Shown: piece by piece, positions 1 through 12,020 of the stretch
Layout of the letters: each line of letters starts with the position of its first letter
How positions within the stretch are numbered: the first letter of the stretch is position 1
NCBI GenBank assembly: GCA_038501625.1
Contig: JAZAYU010000001.1
Coordinates: 6,589,457-6,653,456 of the forward strand
DNA from: Corbicula japonica
Lineage: Eukaryota > Mollusca > Bivalvia > Venerida > Cyrenidae
Length of the DNA: 64,000 nt
Direction: 5' to 3'
The notes under the pieces: model-generated
Told to the model about the DNA's origin: nothing
Seen by the model: the letters and a program-made list of their open reading frames with translations, nothing else
The model's database searches: none
Translations under genes and position numbers: made by a program

Positions 1-76
1 GAGGAAATTCTGAACAAGTTCTTGAGGAAATAATTGAATCTCTTCAAGAAAAATTAAGAAAAAATAACTTGAGAAG
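1..76 (+). CDS. 3' part of an internal coding exon, unidentified coiled-coil-like protein (5' truncated by window)
   Basis: Reading from base 3, the first 74 bases are open and encode GNSEQVLEEIIESLQEKLRK followed by NNLR. Hydrophobic residues fall at the 3-4 spacing of a coiled coil (L7, I11, L14, L18). Without splicing the frame stops at a TGA at 78-80. However, AAG|GTGATT at 74-82 is a good splice donor (exon end 76). It leaves two bases of an Arg codon, which exactly match the single base supplied by the acceptor at 4779. I therefore read it as a penultimate exon with a 4.7-kb intron; an alternative is a terminal exon ending at 80. The protein family is not recognised. The coding call is inferred from composition, donor and phase, not from homology. 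Confidence 0.45.
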
Positions 77-982
77 GTGATTGCCAGACTACATTGGCAC
101 CAAAATATTAACATATTTAAAAGAAAACTAAATAAATGTTCGCATGACTACCCAATAATTTCTGCCTGACAAGTGAAATTTATGTTTTCCTTGTATCTGG
201 AAACTGGCTAAGCAAGCATTGAAGTGACAGCTTATCATACTGGCTTTTACACAATCTTAAAATGGGTTATTTTTCAAGTGATTTGGCCCCAACTCTTCTG
301 CAGGAGTATTCATTAAATCACAAGTAGTAAGATTTAAATATTAAATGTTAATAGCCAGCACACAACTGCATGTATGTAATACACAGAAATGTTGAGTATG
401 AATGGGCCAGAATTATTTTTTTGATGGATTAGAGTTAAATAGGAAGATTTTTTTTTTACTTCAACCTCTTTCAAATATATTATAGAGTTTAAGATTACAT
501 AGAAATTTCAGTTTTCCCACCATACACACTGAGTGTTCTTCTTAATTAAGTGTACTGGTAATTACTGCAGTTTTGGCAGTTTGATGGCACTCAGAAATCT
601 GAAGTGTTTGCTGCCATATCTTTATATCTTAATATACCCCTTATGATACTCCAGGTTTAATCTCTGGGCACTACAGCAATGATGACAGTTCAGATTTGTC
701 TCCATTCAGCTTCTTATATTCATCAAGTATCCAGATAACAACAATCAAGCTTGCTCAGACTTATTAAGATACTACAGAATTATTTATATATTTATACTTA
801 GATATTATCTGTAATGGAGGTGCCAATCTTGAAATATTGCTGAAATTTTAACATCTAATTATTTTGTACTTTTACCCCTCTGAATTAAATTAATGAACTC
901 TATCATTCAGAGCCTAGTTAGTTCATTTATTGTTCACAGGGGTGTTGCACATACAATTTTACTGAGTTTATTAAATGAACAG

Positions 983-1198
983 CAAACAGCAGACCCAGAT
1001 CAGAGAGTTTGGATGTGCAGGCAGGGTCTACACTCGAGTCACAAATCTGACAACTGCTGTAACTGCTGTGCTGAGTATTGACCATTTCTGCAAACAGCAG
1101 ACCCAGATCAGAGAATTTGGATGTGCAGGCAGGGTCTACACTCGAGTCACAAATCTGACAACTGCTGTAACTGCTGTGCTGAGTATTGACCATTTCTG
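983..1198. repeat. two-copy 108-bp tandem duplication
   Basis: Bases 983-1090 and 1091-1198 are near-identical; the clearest difference is GAGAGTTTGG against GAGAATTTGG. Each unit contains an arm resembling family A (AGACCCAGATCAG ... GGGTCTACACT), so the duplicated unit probably derives from a diverged relative of that element. The upstream sequence around 925-950 (TTTATTGTTCACAGG) recurs as TTTATTGTTCATAGG near 18991, which points to a second dispersed copy. The high identity indicates a recent duplication. Open frames across it are by-products of the repeat. Confidence 0.9.
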
Positions 1199-1934
1199 GA
1201 ATACAAATAATGGCAAACTTGATATAGAGTGCCATTATTAGGTTTCACATACTTAATAAATTTAGGATGGAATTTTCTTTATGCTTTAGTCTTTCACAAG
1301 TTAATTTATCTATTACCATTCTTTAAAAATCAGGTGCTTTACTTTAAACCACTGTCACAGACTCTTAAACATTTCTTGAATTGTGACACATATTATGTTT
1401 ATTTGTCATTTACTTTCTCAGTTCCCCGATTTTAAAACTAAGATAATTTTTGTCTCCAGGCATAACATTCTATCGGCTAATCACATCATTTTTTCAGGCA
1501 GACCTTTTGCCATACTAATTTGACGAAAATTGAGTGTCTCCTATGGACATTAATAGTAATGAAATCGACCTACAGAGTAACACATTTTCAGATTTTTCTC
1601 GAATGATCGGCAATTTCTTTGATAAGGACAGCAATTTTTTCCAAATATAAGATAAGCTTAGAGCCATGAAAAATATATACTACTAGAGGTCTAAATCAAT
1701 AACAAAGTTTAATGGTATACTTGAAATTACCTTATAAAAGAATATAACAGCATTTATGACTTTATGACAAACTATCAAAGATATTGCTTTATTTTCCATG
1801 AAACAACCATTTTATCATTGTTAATGTCAAATTTAATACAAATGAAATACTAACATTTAAAAAATAATCACTAGTTCAAGGATGTTGAAGTATTGATTAA
1901 ATTTATAATACAACACAAACAGACAATAATAATT

Positions 1935-1975
1935 ATATGACCTTGACCTACATTAAAAAAGTAGGTCACTAGGTC
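1935..1975. promoter_or_regulatory. cluster of AGGTCA-type half-sites (possible nuclear-receptor site, possibly repeat-derived)
   Basis: TGACCTTGACCT is followed, across an A-rich spacer, by GTAGGTCACTAGGTCC. This gives tandem half-sites on one strand and an inverted pair TGACCTAC/GTAGGTCA. TGACCTTGA matches the extended half-site bound by ERR/SF-1-type receptors (known motif). It may equally be a fragment of a dispersed repeat, and no function is shown. Confidence 0.2.
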
Positions 1976-3604
1976 CTTGAAGTGGGGTGTTCAGTGACAA
2001 TGGGGAAACAATTTGTGTCTACATGCCACAAATATAAAACCTGACCAACATTTAAAAAAGCTTACCTTGTCAAGGAAGTTTGCGGTATATTGCGGAGAAC
2101 CATGTAGAAATACTGTGACTCACCCTCAGTTCTAATTGGTCATTGTTTGACCTTTTATTGCACGAAATACATTTTTAGCAAATTTTTGGATAACTCTAGC
2201 CAAACTGTTCCAAAGTTAATTATAACAAGATAAAAGCTTTAATTGAAGACTGTTGTTGACAAATGATCACAAATAAAGAGTTAAGCCAATGTCTTTCTAA
2301 TGAAAAAATACAAAGAGTGACCAATTCGAACTTTGGGTTAGTGTATATCTTCGGTGTAACAAAACCACATAATTATGTAACTTTCTGCGCAAAAATTTTT
2401 ATATTGATTTTGTATTTAGAGTTCTGAGAAAATAGTATTACAAAAAAAAAGATTAAAATAATTTACATTTGTGAACAAACAAAGTTATTATCTTCTTACA
2501 ATACAAGAAAAACTGGTAAACTTATCCTTCAAACCAACAATTTCCTGAAGTCAGTCAAACTTTCCTTTTTTAGTCGAACAAAAGATTCTGAGGGACAAAC
2601 AAAATATGTTGATTATTTCAGAAAATTTTGTTTAGCACATTGTGCATCTACTTATACTTTAATATCAGGAATACAGCTCTGTCTCTGCTTAAAGAAAAGC
2701 CCACCATTTGTTACTGCCAAATGATGATAATTTGTAAAATAAAAGGCAATGCATCATACCTGCTATTTCACCCAAACATCTCTCTCAGATGATTTCAAAT
2801 ACAGCGATGATGTATTGCTGCTGCAGCCACTCAAATCCAAGCTTTTAACTATTTTCCAATATTGTTTAAGACAGAAAGAAGAAAATAAAACACAACCAAA
2901 TAACAGTTACTGGCAAAATCACTATCTTTGATAGACACTTTGTTGGCCAAATTTTCATTAAGTTGAAGCTTTAATTCAAGAGACAATTACAGTATTTACA
3001 AAGAAATAAATTTTCGAAATTTTCTATTATAGATCATAAAATCACAGCACCCTGCCGTGAAAATGGGTGACAATCTGCTAACTCAAGTGGTTCCCTACTG
3101 AATAAACTACTGACCCTAAAATATGTAGGGCATAATATTTACAAGGGGCACTCCACGTCTCAGGGTTATTGCACAACGTAATTACGGGGTAGCTTATGTT
3201 ACCGACTGTGTTTGAATAAGACACCAATTCAAACACATTACTTAGTTTACACCAAAACAAGACAATTAGCAATAGTGGCAGCAGACCTTTTAAAAGATAA
3301 ATTAGATGACATCCACAATACAGTGCCCCACCACCAGTTCCTTTGATAAATGACATGAAGAGAGAAGAGTCATTTCCTGTTAAAACAAATACTAGTGAAA
3401 CATCTATACAATAAAGAATAATAGAACAAATAACTCAAGAAATGATAACTAGTCTGTAGACTATAATTGAAAACAAGTCTAACTATTTCTTTTTGGTTTA
3501 TCCTGAGTTATGGTGAAAACTAAAGGTATCTTTTAAAGCTTTTCCGTTAGAAAAACATGCTATTTCAATAGATACTGATTAAATAAATTTACCCAAGTAT
3601 CTTT

Positions 3605-3850
3605 CAAAGACTGGCTAATACCCCCATGTTGACTGAAAAAGATTGCATAATATTCCTATTGCATGTTCACTGAAAAGGATTGCCTTATACCCCTAGTGCT
3701 GAAAAAATTGCCTATTACCATATGCATGTTCACTCTTGACCAACAGGCTGGCTAATACTCCTATTGCATGTTCACAGTAGACTGGCTCACTCTTACAACA
3801 TCTCTGTAAAACCTTATTTCATCAAGACAGGCTGAGATACCCCTAATTCA
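3605..3850. repeat. degenerate minisatellite
   Basis: Five to six diverged units are built on ATTGCATGTTCACTG, followed by AAGGATTGGCTAATACCCCT-like sequence. Unit length varies around 40-50 bp. Unit ends recur as GCTAATACCCC, CTTATACCCC, GCTAATACTCC and GAGATACCCC. Units differ by substitutions and indels, so the array is old. Confidence 0.6.
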
Positions 3851-4778
3851 TGTTTCAAGTTTGTGACCAATTATTTATTTACTGTTTTTTTAAATTATTC
3901 TTGTAGCATAGAGTTTGAAAATTGTAACATTCACCGCACATAACATTTTAATAAATCCATGAAAATCCAAACGAAACAGAAAACACTTCACAGGATTGAT
4001 AACAAACTGTAACCACAACTAATATTTTGAATTTTTACCAGTGAAAGTATACAATTTCTATATTTTGATCGATTAATAGATATACAAAGTTCTAAATGCT
4101 GGTTTTCTGTTTAATTAGCTTTAACTACATTCATTGGCAGAGCCTCTGACCCTAAGACACACAAATTCCATCTGGACTCATTGTTTTATCTTTGCTTCCA
4201 ATTAAAAATTGGTAACAATTGGTCACATAAAAGTAAAAAGTCTATATTGTTTATCGTCATACTCAGATCTATCATACAGCAACATTTTGTAGACCAAACC
4301 ACTCTACTCCCTTCAATACCATGATTGATGCCACTTTAAATCTCTTCTTAAACACGAAGACGCTGCAATGCAATGAAACCAGGTTTTTTTCTTTAATTTT
4401 TAAGTGACAAAGGGGCATAACTATGACAAAATACAGCCAAGAGTTATGAAACTTGTCCTGATAATTGCTATTGTGATTTCAGGCAACAATGTTAAGTTTC
4501 AAAACTCTACATTGAATGCATTTGGTTACTTAGAAAAAGTGGACTTAAACAAAAACCTTAATGAAATGTTGTCCTAAAAAATACAATGTCATGTACGTGT
4601 CTTAGCAAATTTTGAAATATTTTATCATTATTAAAAATTTATTTTATAAATGAAATTATGTTATTTCACTCAAAATGTTCTTGTTATAATTGTTAAGGTC
4701 TGTAAGAAATTTTTAAAATGTTCACTAGCTGGTAAAACTAACTAATACTGTTTCTGGTCTTTGCTTATCTGTTTGCAG

Positions 4779-4860
4779 AAAAGAGTCAGGAAAAGAATGG
4801 TACCAACTATCCAAGTCATCTAGCGATAGATTTATTGGTTATTCTATCTTCTGTAAATAA
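4779..4860 (+). CDS. candidate terminal exon of the same + strand gene
   Basis: A long pyrimidine-rich tract (about 4750-4775) ends in TTTGCAG at 4772-4778, a strong acceptor. After one base that completes an Arg codon from the exon ending at 76, the frame reads KESGKEWYQLSKSSSDRFIG then YSIFCK and stops with TAA at 4858-4860. The joined C-terminus would be ...LRKNNLRRKESGKEWYQL.... A tract this rich in E, W, Y, D and G is unlike chance translation of the surrounding AT-rich DNA. AATAAA overlaps the stop (4856-4861) and a better placed AATAAA lies at 5023-5028. No family is recognised. The frame match across the intron is the main support; without transcript evidence it remains a candidate. 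Confidence 0.42.
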
Positions 4861-5022
4861 AGTAGTAATATATGTATTGTTATACTTTTCTTGTTATTAT
4901 TTAAACAACAAGATTTATAAGGACTATATTGACATCTGAAACCCAGACAGTGCATATTATTATAATTACAGATATTTCTGAAGGCATTATTCCAGATTAT
5001 TCAATAATTCAATGTAAAACTG

Positions 5023-5028
5023 AATAAA
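5023..5028 (+). terminator. candidate poly(A) signal for the + strand gene
   Basis: AATAAA lies 163 bases after the putative stop at 4860. Another AATAAA overlaps the stop itself (4856-4861) and may be too early to be the main site. The call depends on the upstream exon being real. Confidence 0.25.
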
Positions 5029-5627
5029 AAATCTTATATGGTTATTAGTTTTCTCTTTATTTCTTCCAGAACTGGAAAATTTCATGTATCTTCTTTTATG
5101 ATTATTTTACGATTGTTCTAGAAAATAAAAAGGCAATAGCACCAAAATAATAATACTTGCAGATTCATTACAGATTCAGTAGGGTTGCTGAATCCCCTTT
5201 TCAGGACAGTAGTATTAAATTTTATGTCTAGAAATTAGGATTTATCAATTAAATACCCCAAGACTGCCAAAAACAATCCCCCTTCCATAGCAATCATGCA
5301 TTCAATCTTGTGAATATTGGCTGAACTCGGATGTTTGAACTTTTCAAAATAATATGTCTTTGAGAAGAGGTTCATTTGCCTCCTAATTTTCAAAGATTTT
5401 TTTTTAATGAGGCTCCCAAACCCCATTGGCAGACAGGGAACACCCCTTCCATTCCCTTATCAGTCACAGCATCAGTGCTTGGTTCAAAATTTTGCAGGTA
5501 TGCCCCTGGCAAAGCAGTAATTTTATTCTGACATTATGCAACACTGCAACTGAGGAACAAACAAGCAAGCAAAAATCGTGCAATTTATGTAACTGACACA
5601 GAATTTAAATTTTTAATGATGTGAACT

Positions 5628-5862
5628 TTAACCCTTACCTGTATAGATACACCTTTATTGCTAGGGCGAACAGTTTAGATCCAGATCAGCTGGCACATCA
5701 GTTCCATCTGATCAGGATCTAAACTGTTCGCTTTTTGATTCATTAGGTTATTTCTGACCAAAATGCGACCAGTGCAGATCCTGATCACGGATGTGCCATC
5801 TGATCTGGATCTACACTCGTCGCACATGCGTCAAAATGTGTATTTATGGAGGAAAGGATTAA
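5628..5862. mobile_element. family A palindromic MITE, near full length
   Basis: It begins TTAACCCTTACCT and ends GGAGGAAAGGATTAA, flanked by TTAA on both sides. The four arms AGATCCAGATCAG / CTGATCAGGATCT / AGATCCTGATCA / TGATCTGGATCT appear in order. Part of the third-fourth arm loop is deleted (GATCACGGATGTGCC). Confidence 0.88.
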
Positions 5863-5887
5863 AATCGGATGTCATAAGCTGTTCATA

Positions 5888-5995
5888 TTAACTGTGGAAT
5901 CTTTCATTTTCGTGGATTTCATGAACCCATGAAAATGCTGTTTTAACCAAAAGCCATGAAATTTTATGCCCACAAAAACAAATGCATTCACAATG
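5888..5995. repeat. dispersed repeat with ATGAAA-rich motif (copy 1)
   Basis: ACTGTGGAATCTTTCATTTT is followed by CGTGGATTTCATGAACCCATGAAA-type sequence. A related segment in the opposite orientation is at 12890-12985 (CCCATGAAATTCAC ... ATTAACAGTATT). This looks like a low-copy dispersed element of unknown class. Confidence 0.35.
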
Positions 5996-6457
5996 CTATA
6001 CAAGACAAGAAAACAAAAAAAAGTTATTTAAAAAAAAAACTGCAACAATAAAAATATAATAAAATGGGAAAACAGATTATGATTTCTTTTTTCTTGCTAT
6101 TTAACTTACTATAAAATTTATATCATTCTCCAACAATTGACATCATCTTTTAATTAGTTTCCTTACAGGATGTCGCCTTCCTGTACAAATGTTTTCTCAA
6201 CATTTTGTTAAATGTTGAATGCCTGAACAACACCTTATAATATTTCTATTCATGTTTTAATCAATGTTTAGTATAAAACCAATTAGCTATTATTTAACTA
6301 ACAAACAGATGATGCTCAAATAGCTATTACCTGGCAAAAAGTTGTATTGCAAATTAAGTAAAATACCATTACCCTTCACAGTGACCGCAGACCACTACAA
6401 ATTGCAGACAATGCAGTACTAGTTGTCTACCTTACACACTATCTTTTCCATTCAAGA

Positions 6458-6700
6458 ATTTCCTCCATATTATTTGCCTTTAAATGCACATGCAACCATT
6501 GTAGATCCAGATCAGCTGGCACATCAATGCCATCTGATCAGGATCTGCACTGTCTGCATATTGATTTATTAGGACTGGTTATTTCTGACCAAAACACGAA
6601 CACTGCAGATCCTGATCATACTGCACGGATGTGCCAGCTGTTCTTGATCAATACTATCTGCACATGTGATAAAAGGCCTAAATTTGGAGGAAAGGGTTAA
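6458..6700. mobile_element. family A palindromic MITE, diverged ends
   Basis: The left end is degraded (ATTTCCTCCATATT) while the right end GGAGGAAAGGGTTAA is intact. All four internal arms are present, with substitutions in the fourth (CTGTTCTTGATCAATAC). Confidence 0.85.
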
Positions 6701-6827
6701 TATAATTGACTCACATTTCCGCTCATTTTTTGTTCTTGATGCTTTACCAATTTTGTTTACAGAACTTTATTTTATGAACGTAAATATTACTTAAATGGAT
6801 ATAATAGTGTAGTATATAGTTTTTTGC

Positions 6828-6942
6828 TTTCTTGACAGGGTTTGTGGGGATATATTGCCGGTCTTGATGTCATATTACCCGGCTCGGAGGGATAATATGA
6901 CATCCAGACCGGTAATATATCCTCACATACCCTGTCAAGAAA
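6828..6942. mobile_element. long hairpin element (family C)
   Basis: The left arm 6828-6880 (TTTCTTGACAGGG ... CATATTACCC) and right arm 6889-6942 (GGGATAATATG ... CCCTGTCAAGAAA) are inverted copies with few mismatches around an 8-base loop. This is the shape of a foldback MITE. No clear target duplication or second copy is seen in the window. Confidence 0.75.
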
Positions 6943-7094
6943 CCAAATAATTGTTTTATTATACTTCAAAGCATTTTTCAGGCAAAAAAACCATAGAAAA
7001 CATTGATTTTTCATTTATTTTACTAATTTTATCTCTAACAGTACACTTCCCCATTGAGAACCTCAAATATCACCTGTGTGACATCACTAAATTA

Positions 7095-7130
7095 CCTGCG
7101 TGACGTCACTACTATATAGCTTCAATGTGT
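7095..7130. promoter_or_regulatory. CRE-like TGACGTCA beside a TATA-like box
   Basis: GTGACATCACT (about 7079-7088) is followed by GCGTGACGTCACT with the full palindromic CRE TGACGTCA at 7101-7108. TATATAG follows at 7113-7119. The spacing is tight and no convincing exon follows on the + strand, so this may be a chance cluster or belong to the neighbouring repeat. Confidence 0.15.
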
Positions 7131-7894
7131 ATCGCGGTTCGATATTTATTTTTAAAAATTAAGATTTAATTAATTGTTTTCAACTTCAAAAAAATTACAC
7201 AATTATTCTCAGTCATGATTTCAATAATCCATGAGCTTACTGCTTTACAAAGTAGAAGATTGGCTTAATTTCAAGATTTTTTCCCAAAAATTAAAACAAA
7301 ATAGAGGACGACAACAAAATCAAGGAGGCCACAGGGGGAATTTAAGGCATGTGCATTCGTATTTACGGCCGATCCGTAAAAACGGACTTACATCAATGGC
7401 AAATCAGCCAATCAAATTCAAGGAAAAATCTCTGCATAATAAACATTATTGTCACCTTTGAGCAAAAACTGAATAACTGTGCTTGCTTAATTCAGTGAAT
7501 TCAGAGAAATTCAGCGCTTAGCACTGTCTGTCGCAGAATTCATCAGTCAGATCATTGATCAATTTCAATCACATACCAATCAATGTTTGTATTAAGTTTA
7601 CTTAATGACAAGGAATTACTAAGTTTTTGTAAACTAATTGTTTCCTTTAGCAGAACAGGGATGTGTATGACTTGTATTAAGCTACTTAATCATATATACA
7701 CATACTGCAGGTTGTCAATTTTAATAATTTTGCACCCAGCCTTATTGTCAGGATATAAAAGATAATGTAATACAATACAATTCACACTAACCCACCAACA
7801 TAGTTTTGTATGATTTATTGCCTCTATGTATGAATTATAACATTTACATTGTAACCTGTAATTATTTCTATATCTTGCATCAAAGCTTAGAAAT

Positions 7895-8000
7895 TAATCT
7901 GTTCAGGAACGCAAATCTACAACATCAAGTAGCAAGCAGTGTAGAATCTCACCAGACAGCATGGATCTGCAGGCCGATCTCAATCTACACTGGTCACTAG
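7895..8000. mobile_element. family A fragment, heavily decayed
   Basis: AGCAGTGTAGAATCTCACCAGACAGCATGG and CGATCTCAATCTACACTGGTCAC preserve the order of one half of family A. Ends are not recognisable. Confidence 0.5.
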
Positions 8001-8784
8001 CATGACTTAATTAAGTTTTACTTATTGTTCATTGTTGCAATGTTAATCTAATTTCCTAAAAGTTTCCCCGATGATTTAATCTCAGCTGTAAAGACTGAAG
8101 TTGAAAATTGTAGTGGCAACTTTAATTCAAGCATAATAAAACAAACGGTAGGTTTTTAAACAGATTAAAATTTTCATCCAGTACTTCATCCCGCAAAATT
8201 ATGTTAAAAGCATTTTCTAATTAAATTACTCCAAGAACCGAAAAAATAACTTCCGCTCATGTGTTTTGTATTAGATGCATATTTTCCAGAAAGATACAGT
8301 GTGCCCATCTGTAAAAATTATATTTTTGCAAAAATGACGAAAAACAAACATTTGCTACCACCAAAGCAATAGAAGTTCTTGTATCATTCAAGCGCCTTTA
8401 AGTTATGTAAATATTTTCTCAACAAAAAAATACAGAACACGCTCAATCAATCAAAATTTTCTTGATTGCAGGCAGCTGTGAGGCATAAAGCAAAAGTGTG
8501 TAGCAATTTCTCGGTAATTTTCAAAGAAGTATGTTTTTCTAATTCGATTTAATTATACAAATAAATATAAGAAGCTCTAAGTGCCAGATGACTGAGCGAT
8601 TTTTCTTACTTCATTTCCTCACTTGAGACAGGGAACCTAATGATTTCAAAATTCACAGTTATTCTGTTCAAGACAAAATGAATAACATTGACAACATTTT
8701 TAGATTTGTTTTTGCATTTACTCACAGAAGCAGACAAAGAAATTTGTCCTGCAGATAACACTTTCCTCTATAAATACCCATTTT

Positions 8785-8997
8785 CACGTAGATCCAGATC
8801 AGCGACACATCCATGCCATCTGATCAGGAACTGCACTGGTCATATTTTGCTCAGAAGTAACCTAATGAATCAAAAAGAGAACAGTGCAGATCCTGATCAG
8901 ATGGCATGGATGTGCCGGTGCCGGCTGATCTGGATCTACACTGTTCGCCAACATTGTGAACACAATAAAGGTGAGTTTATGGAGGAAAGGGATAATT
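8785..8997. mobile_element. family A MITE, 5' end lost
   Basis: The four arms are clear from GTAGATCCAGATCAG to CTGATCTGGATCTACACTG, with a right end GGAGGAAAGGGATAA. The left TTAACCC terminus is replaced by unrelated sequence. A short GTGCCGGTGCCGG duplication sits in the third-fourth arm loop. Confidence 0.85.
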
Positions 8998-10858
8998 AAT
9001 CATATTTGTAACACAAATTCAATACCAAATGATCCTAGAATTTCTGTATCAACAGGACACTTATCTGGGGCCCTGCTTTTCAGAAAGGGATCATGGGTCT
9101 TAGAATCTAAAGCTTTATTTTCTTTGGCCTCAACTTTCACAGATTCCATTAATAGTGTTGAATGTGATTTACCACGAAAATCAAACCAATTCACCCAAAA
9201 GACTACCTCTATTATACAATTATTATCTCTATTAACATGTAATTTGAAATTAATTAGTTTAATTGTTTTAGGATAATTGGAAAGCAATTATTACAAAAGA
9301 CAAGTATATATTAATATATGTCTAGGAACATTTTCAATTACATTTTAACACATTACAGTGCATTTCTATATATCAAGATCTGACATACAATAAACAGTTA
9401 ATTAGACACAATTAGATCTAACTCAACACACATTTTAAAACTCTTGAAACAGAAAAGATAATTATAAATGTTGGTTAAGTCTTAGATTTTGAATGGTTAT
9501 CTTAAATTTATTTCAATCCCAAGGTAACTGATACTTACAGTTACAGCAGCTACAATCCCAGTTAACAAATATCATCAAAATCATTATTTTAACACAGAAA
9601 TAAGGATTTTAGTAGATAAGAGAAAAATTCACTTTATTATGAAATCGCTGAAAATAGTTGAAATGAGGATATTTTGATGAACAATTTTGGCATGTATTGT
9701 GACTGGGTAAAGGGAGGTGGAGCTTAACATAATCTTTTGTCAGACTTTAACCGTGAATAGTGAGGAATCAATGGTGGCGAACTCGTGTCAGTTAAAATTG
9801 CTACTCTTTGATGCTTTTTACACAGATTTATAGACAAAACAAGTTTTGCACACCTCATTTGCTGGTAATGATTTTCTATGACACCATACCAAAAATTAGC
9901 TACAAAGCATCATTGAGAAATGGAGATTTTTCTTGATCAATAATCAACTTTGAACTAACAGTGTTTTTGTTTACCTGTAATGCGATTAGTGGCCCTAACT
10001 TAAAGTCATCAAAATGATTGTCAAAGGAACCTTGTATAAAAGTAACGGAGATGACAGATAACATCTTATCTTATTTACCAGTCAAAATGTGTCAATAAAT
10101 ACGCTAATACCTCCACATTGAACAAAATCATTCAACAAAAAGATGTCTACGATAAGATATGAATCAGTTAAAAACAATGTAATAGCACTCAAGTTGTGAC
10201 CCTTTTTAGTCATTCTTTCAACCATTTTCGTAAGTGCATCAAATATGTCATCTTACAATGACAAAATGTAACTTTGACAATTCACATATTTCAATAGTAT
10301 CAGTTTTAATGTCCACTTATCATTTAGTAGCATCAGATTATCTATTAGTAGCTTCTCATTAATGCTATTAAGACAGTAAGGTGAGAAAATTATGTTCAAA
10401 GTCAACAGAAAGATGAGACTTGATTTTCAATGACAAGATCTTCATCAAATTTACAGGTGTGAGGTAATTCTTGCATTTCAATGAATTTATGTTAAAAATG
10501 AATAATATAACACTTCTGGTTTTTGCAGATTATAAGAATCTTTCAGGGGTTTACATCCTTATAAAATAGAGGCCTAAAATTACAGCATTTTTTTCCAACT
10601 GTGGCAGAAACTCTTCCCAAAATGCTACATAAGATTCCCAAAATGCTAGGTAAGACGTCAAAAATTTGATCAAAATCCTCTGAGAGGACTTTGAAAATAG
10701 ATGTCTGAAAAATAATGTGCTTTAAACATTTAAATTTCAGTTAAAAATACCTATTGATATTCGAATTTATAAAATAAACAATTATCGCACATAAATTTCC
10801 CAATCTGAAAGGCCAGGGCCTCTTCCCGATTTTCTAATGAAAAGCCCTGTCTTTATAG

Positions 10859-11080
10859 CCTTTTACTCCGTAGTAACACTTCATAGCATGGGTGAACAGT
10901 GTAGATCCAGATCAGCCATTTATGCTGTATACACTGATCACTTTTAAATTCATTAGGTTTTTTCCACAATCCAGATGCAACCAGTGTAGATCCAGATTAG
11001 TTGGCACAGATGGCTGGCTGATCTGGATCTACACTAGTTGTACATGTGAAAAAAGGTGTATATATGGTGTAATGATTTAA
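10859..11080. mobile_element. family A MITE, diverged
   Basis: CAGTGTAGATCCAGATCAG, then a shortened second arm (GTATACACTGATCAC), then GTGTAGATCCAGATTAG and CTGATCTGGATCTACACTAG. Termini are eroded (CTTTTACTCCGTAG ... TATGGTGTAATGATTTAA). Confidence 0.8.
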
Positions 11081-12020
11081 AGTATAACAGTGATGTCGGA
11101 GGTAAAGAAAAAAAGCAACAATTGTGTATACTGTACAGTCTCAGCTCTGCTGAGGTGCCACTGCAGCAGTTCTCCCTTGGGATTTAGATATTTTTTCCAG
11201 CTTATGTAAGATTCTTTTAATGATGAAAATTAACCAATTTTTAGTGAAACTATTGAGAAATTTTCTTGAAAGAGCAAATAACAATTTATTTTAATTCAAA
11301 ATTTTTTTATTGAAAAGTGTTCACAATTTTGTATGATATCATTGTGCAATTATGTCCTTAATAAATACTGTCAAATAGCCCGATTTTCAATCTTTTCACC
11401 CATAGCATACAAAAGAAAAATGCATGTAGTCAATTCATACTGTCCAACCTAAACCTATAGTTAAAGACCACCCTTGTGAACATAAAAAGAGATCTCTGTT
11501 GACAGGTGTCTTCAAACCATTCACGTATTGCTATAAAACCCGAGTTTTCAGATCAAGTTTTATTTTTGCTAGTAAATTCAGAGGTTTTATTTAATCAATT
11601 AACTTTAAACCCTTCCTAACCACACATTAAGTTCTTTTAACTTCACGATTCCTTGGTTTTTGTTGTTGTTCATTTTAACAGCACATCATGTAGAGTTTGT
11701 CATATTTGCAGACATCAATGCAAAATGGATTTGGTAATGTCACAAAACTGACACAAACTACATTTTTGAATCGATCAGCACAAATCTTTTTGACAAAATG
11801 TTTTAAAATGTTGGAAATAATGAGACATTCAATACTATAATGCATTTAGACTAGAAACAGATGACGATTTAGCAGACGGATATGGGAAATGTCAAAAACT
11901 ATTCCTACTACATCATAATGTCATTGTCATCCTCGTGCCATTGAACACTAATGAACTAGAAAGGAACTGATCACACCTATTTCTAAAAAGGTAGCAATTT
12001 GAAAATGTGTGCCTATATAA

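Larger units (their letters stand above)
77..4778 (+). other. putative intron of the + strand gene
   Basis: This stretch lies between the donor at 77 and the acceptor at 4778. It is AT-rich and stop-rich in all frames. It holds the 108-bp tandem duplication (983-1198), an inverted TGACCTAC/GTAGGTCA pair near 1944-1968 and a decayed minisatellite (3605-3850). Otherwise nothing coding is visible. The 92-residue minus-strand reading frame at 3078-3356 has no recognisable domain. Confidence 0.4.

Noticed and set aside
893..1241. Overlapping frames on both strands
   Set aside because: Products of the 108-bp tandem duplication; no domain, no splice support.
3078..3356. 92-codon minus-strand frame with a hydrophobic stretch
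   Set aside because: No recognisable family, no neighbouring exon in phase, and it falls in the putative intron of the + strand gene.
8956..9287. Overlapping 106- and 95-codon frames on opposite strands
   Set aside because: Each starts or ends in AT-rich non-coding sequence next to a family A copy; neither shows a known motif.
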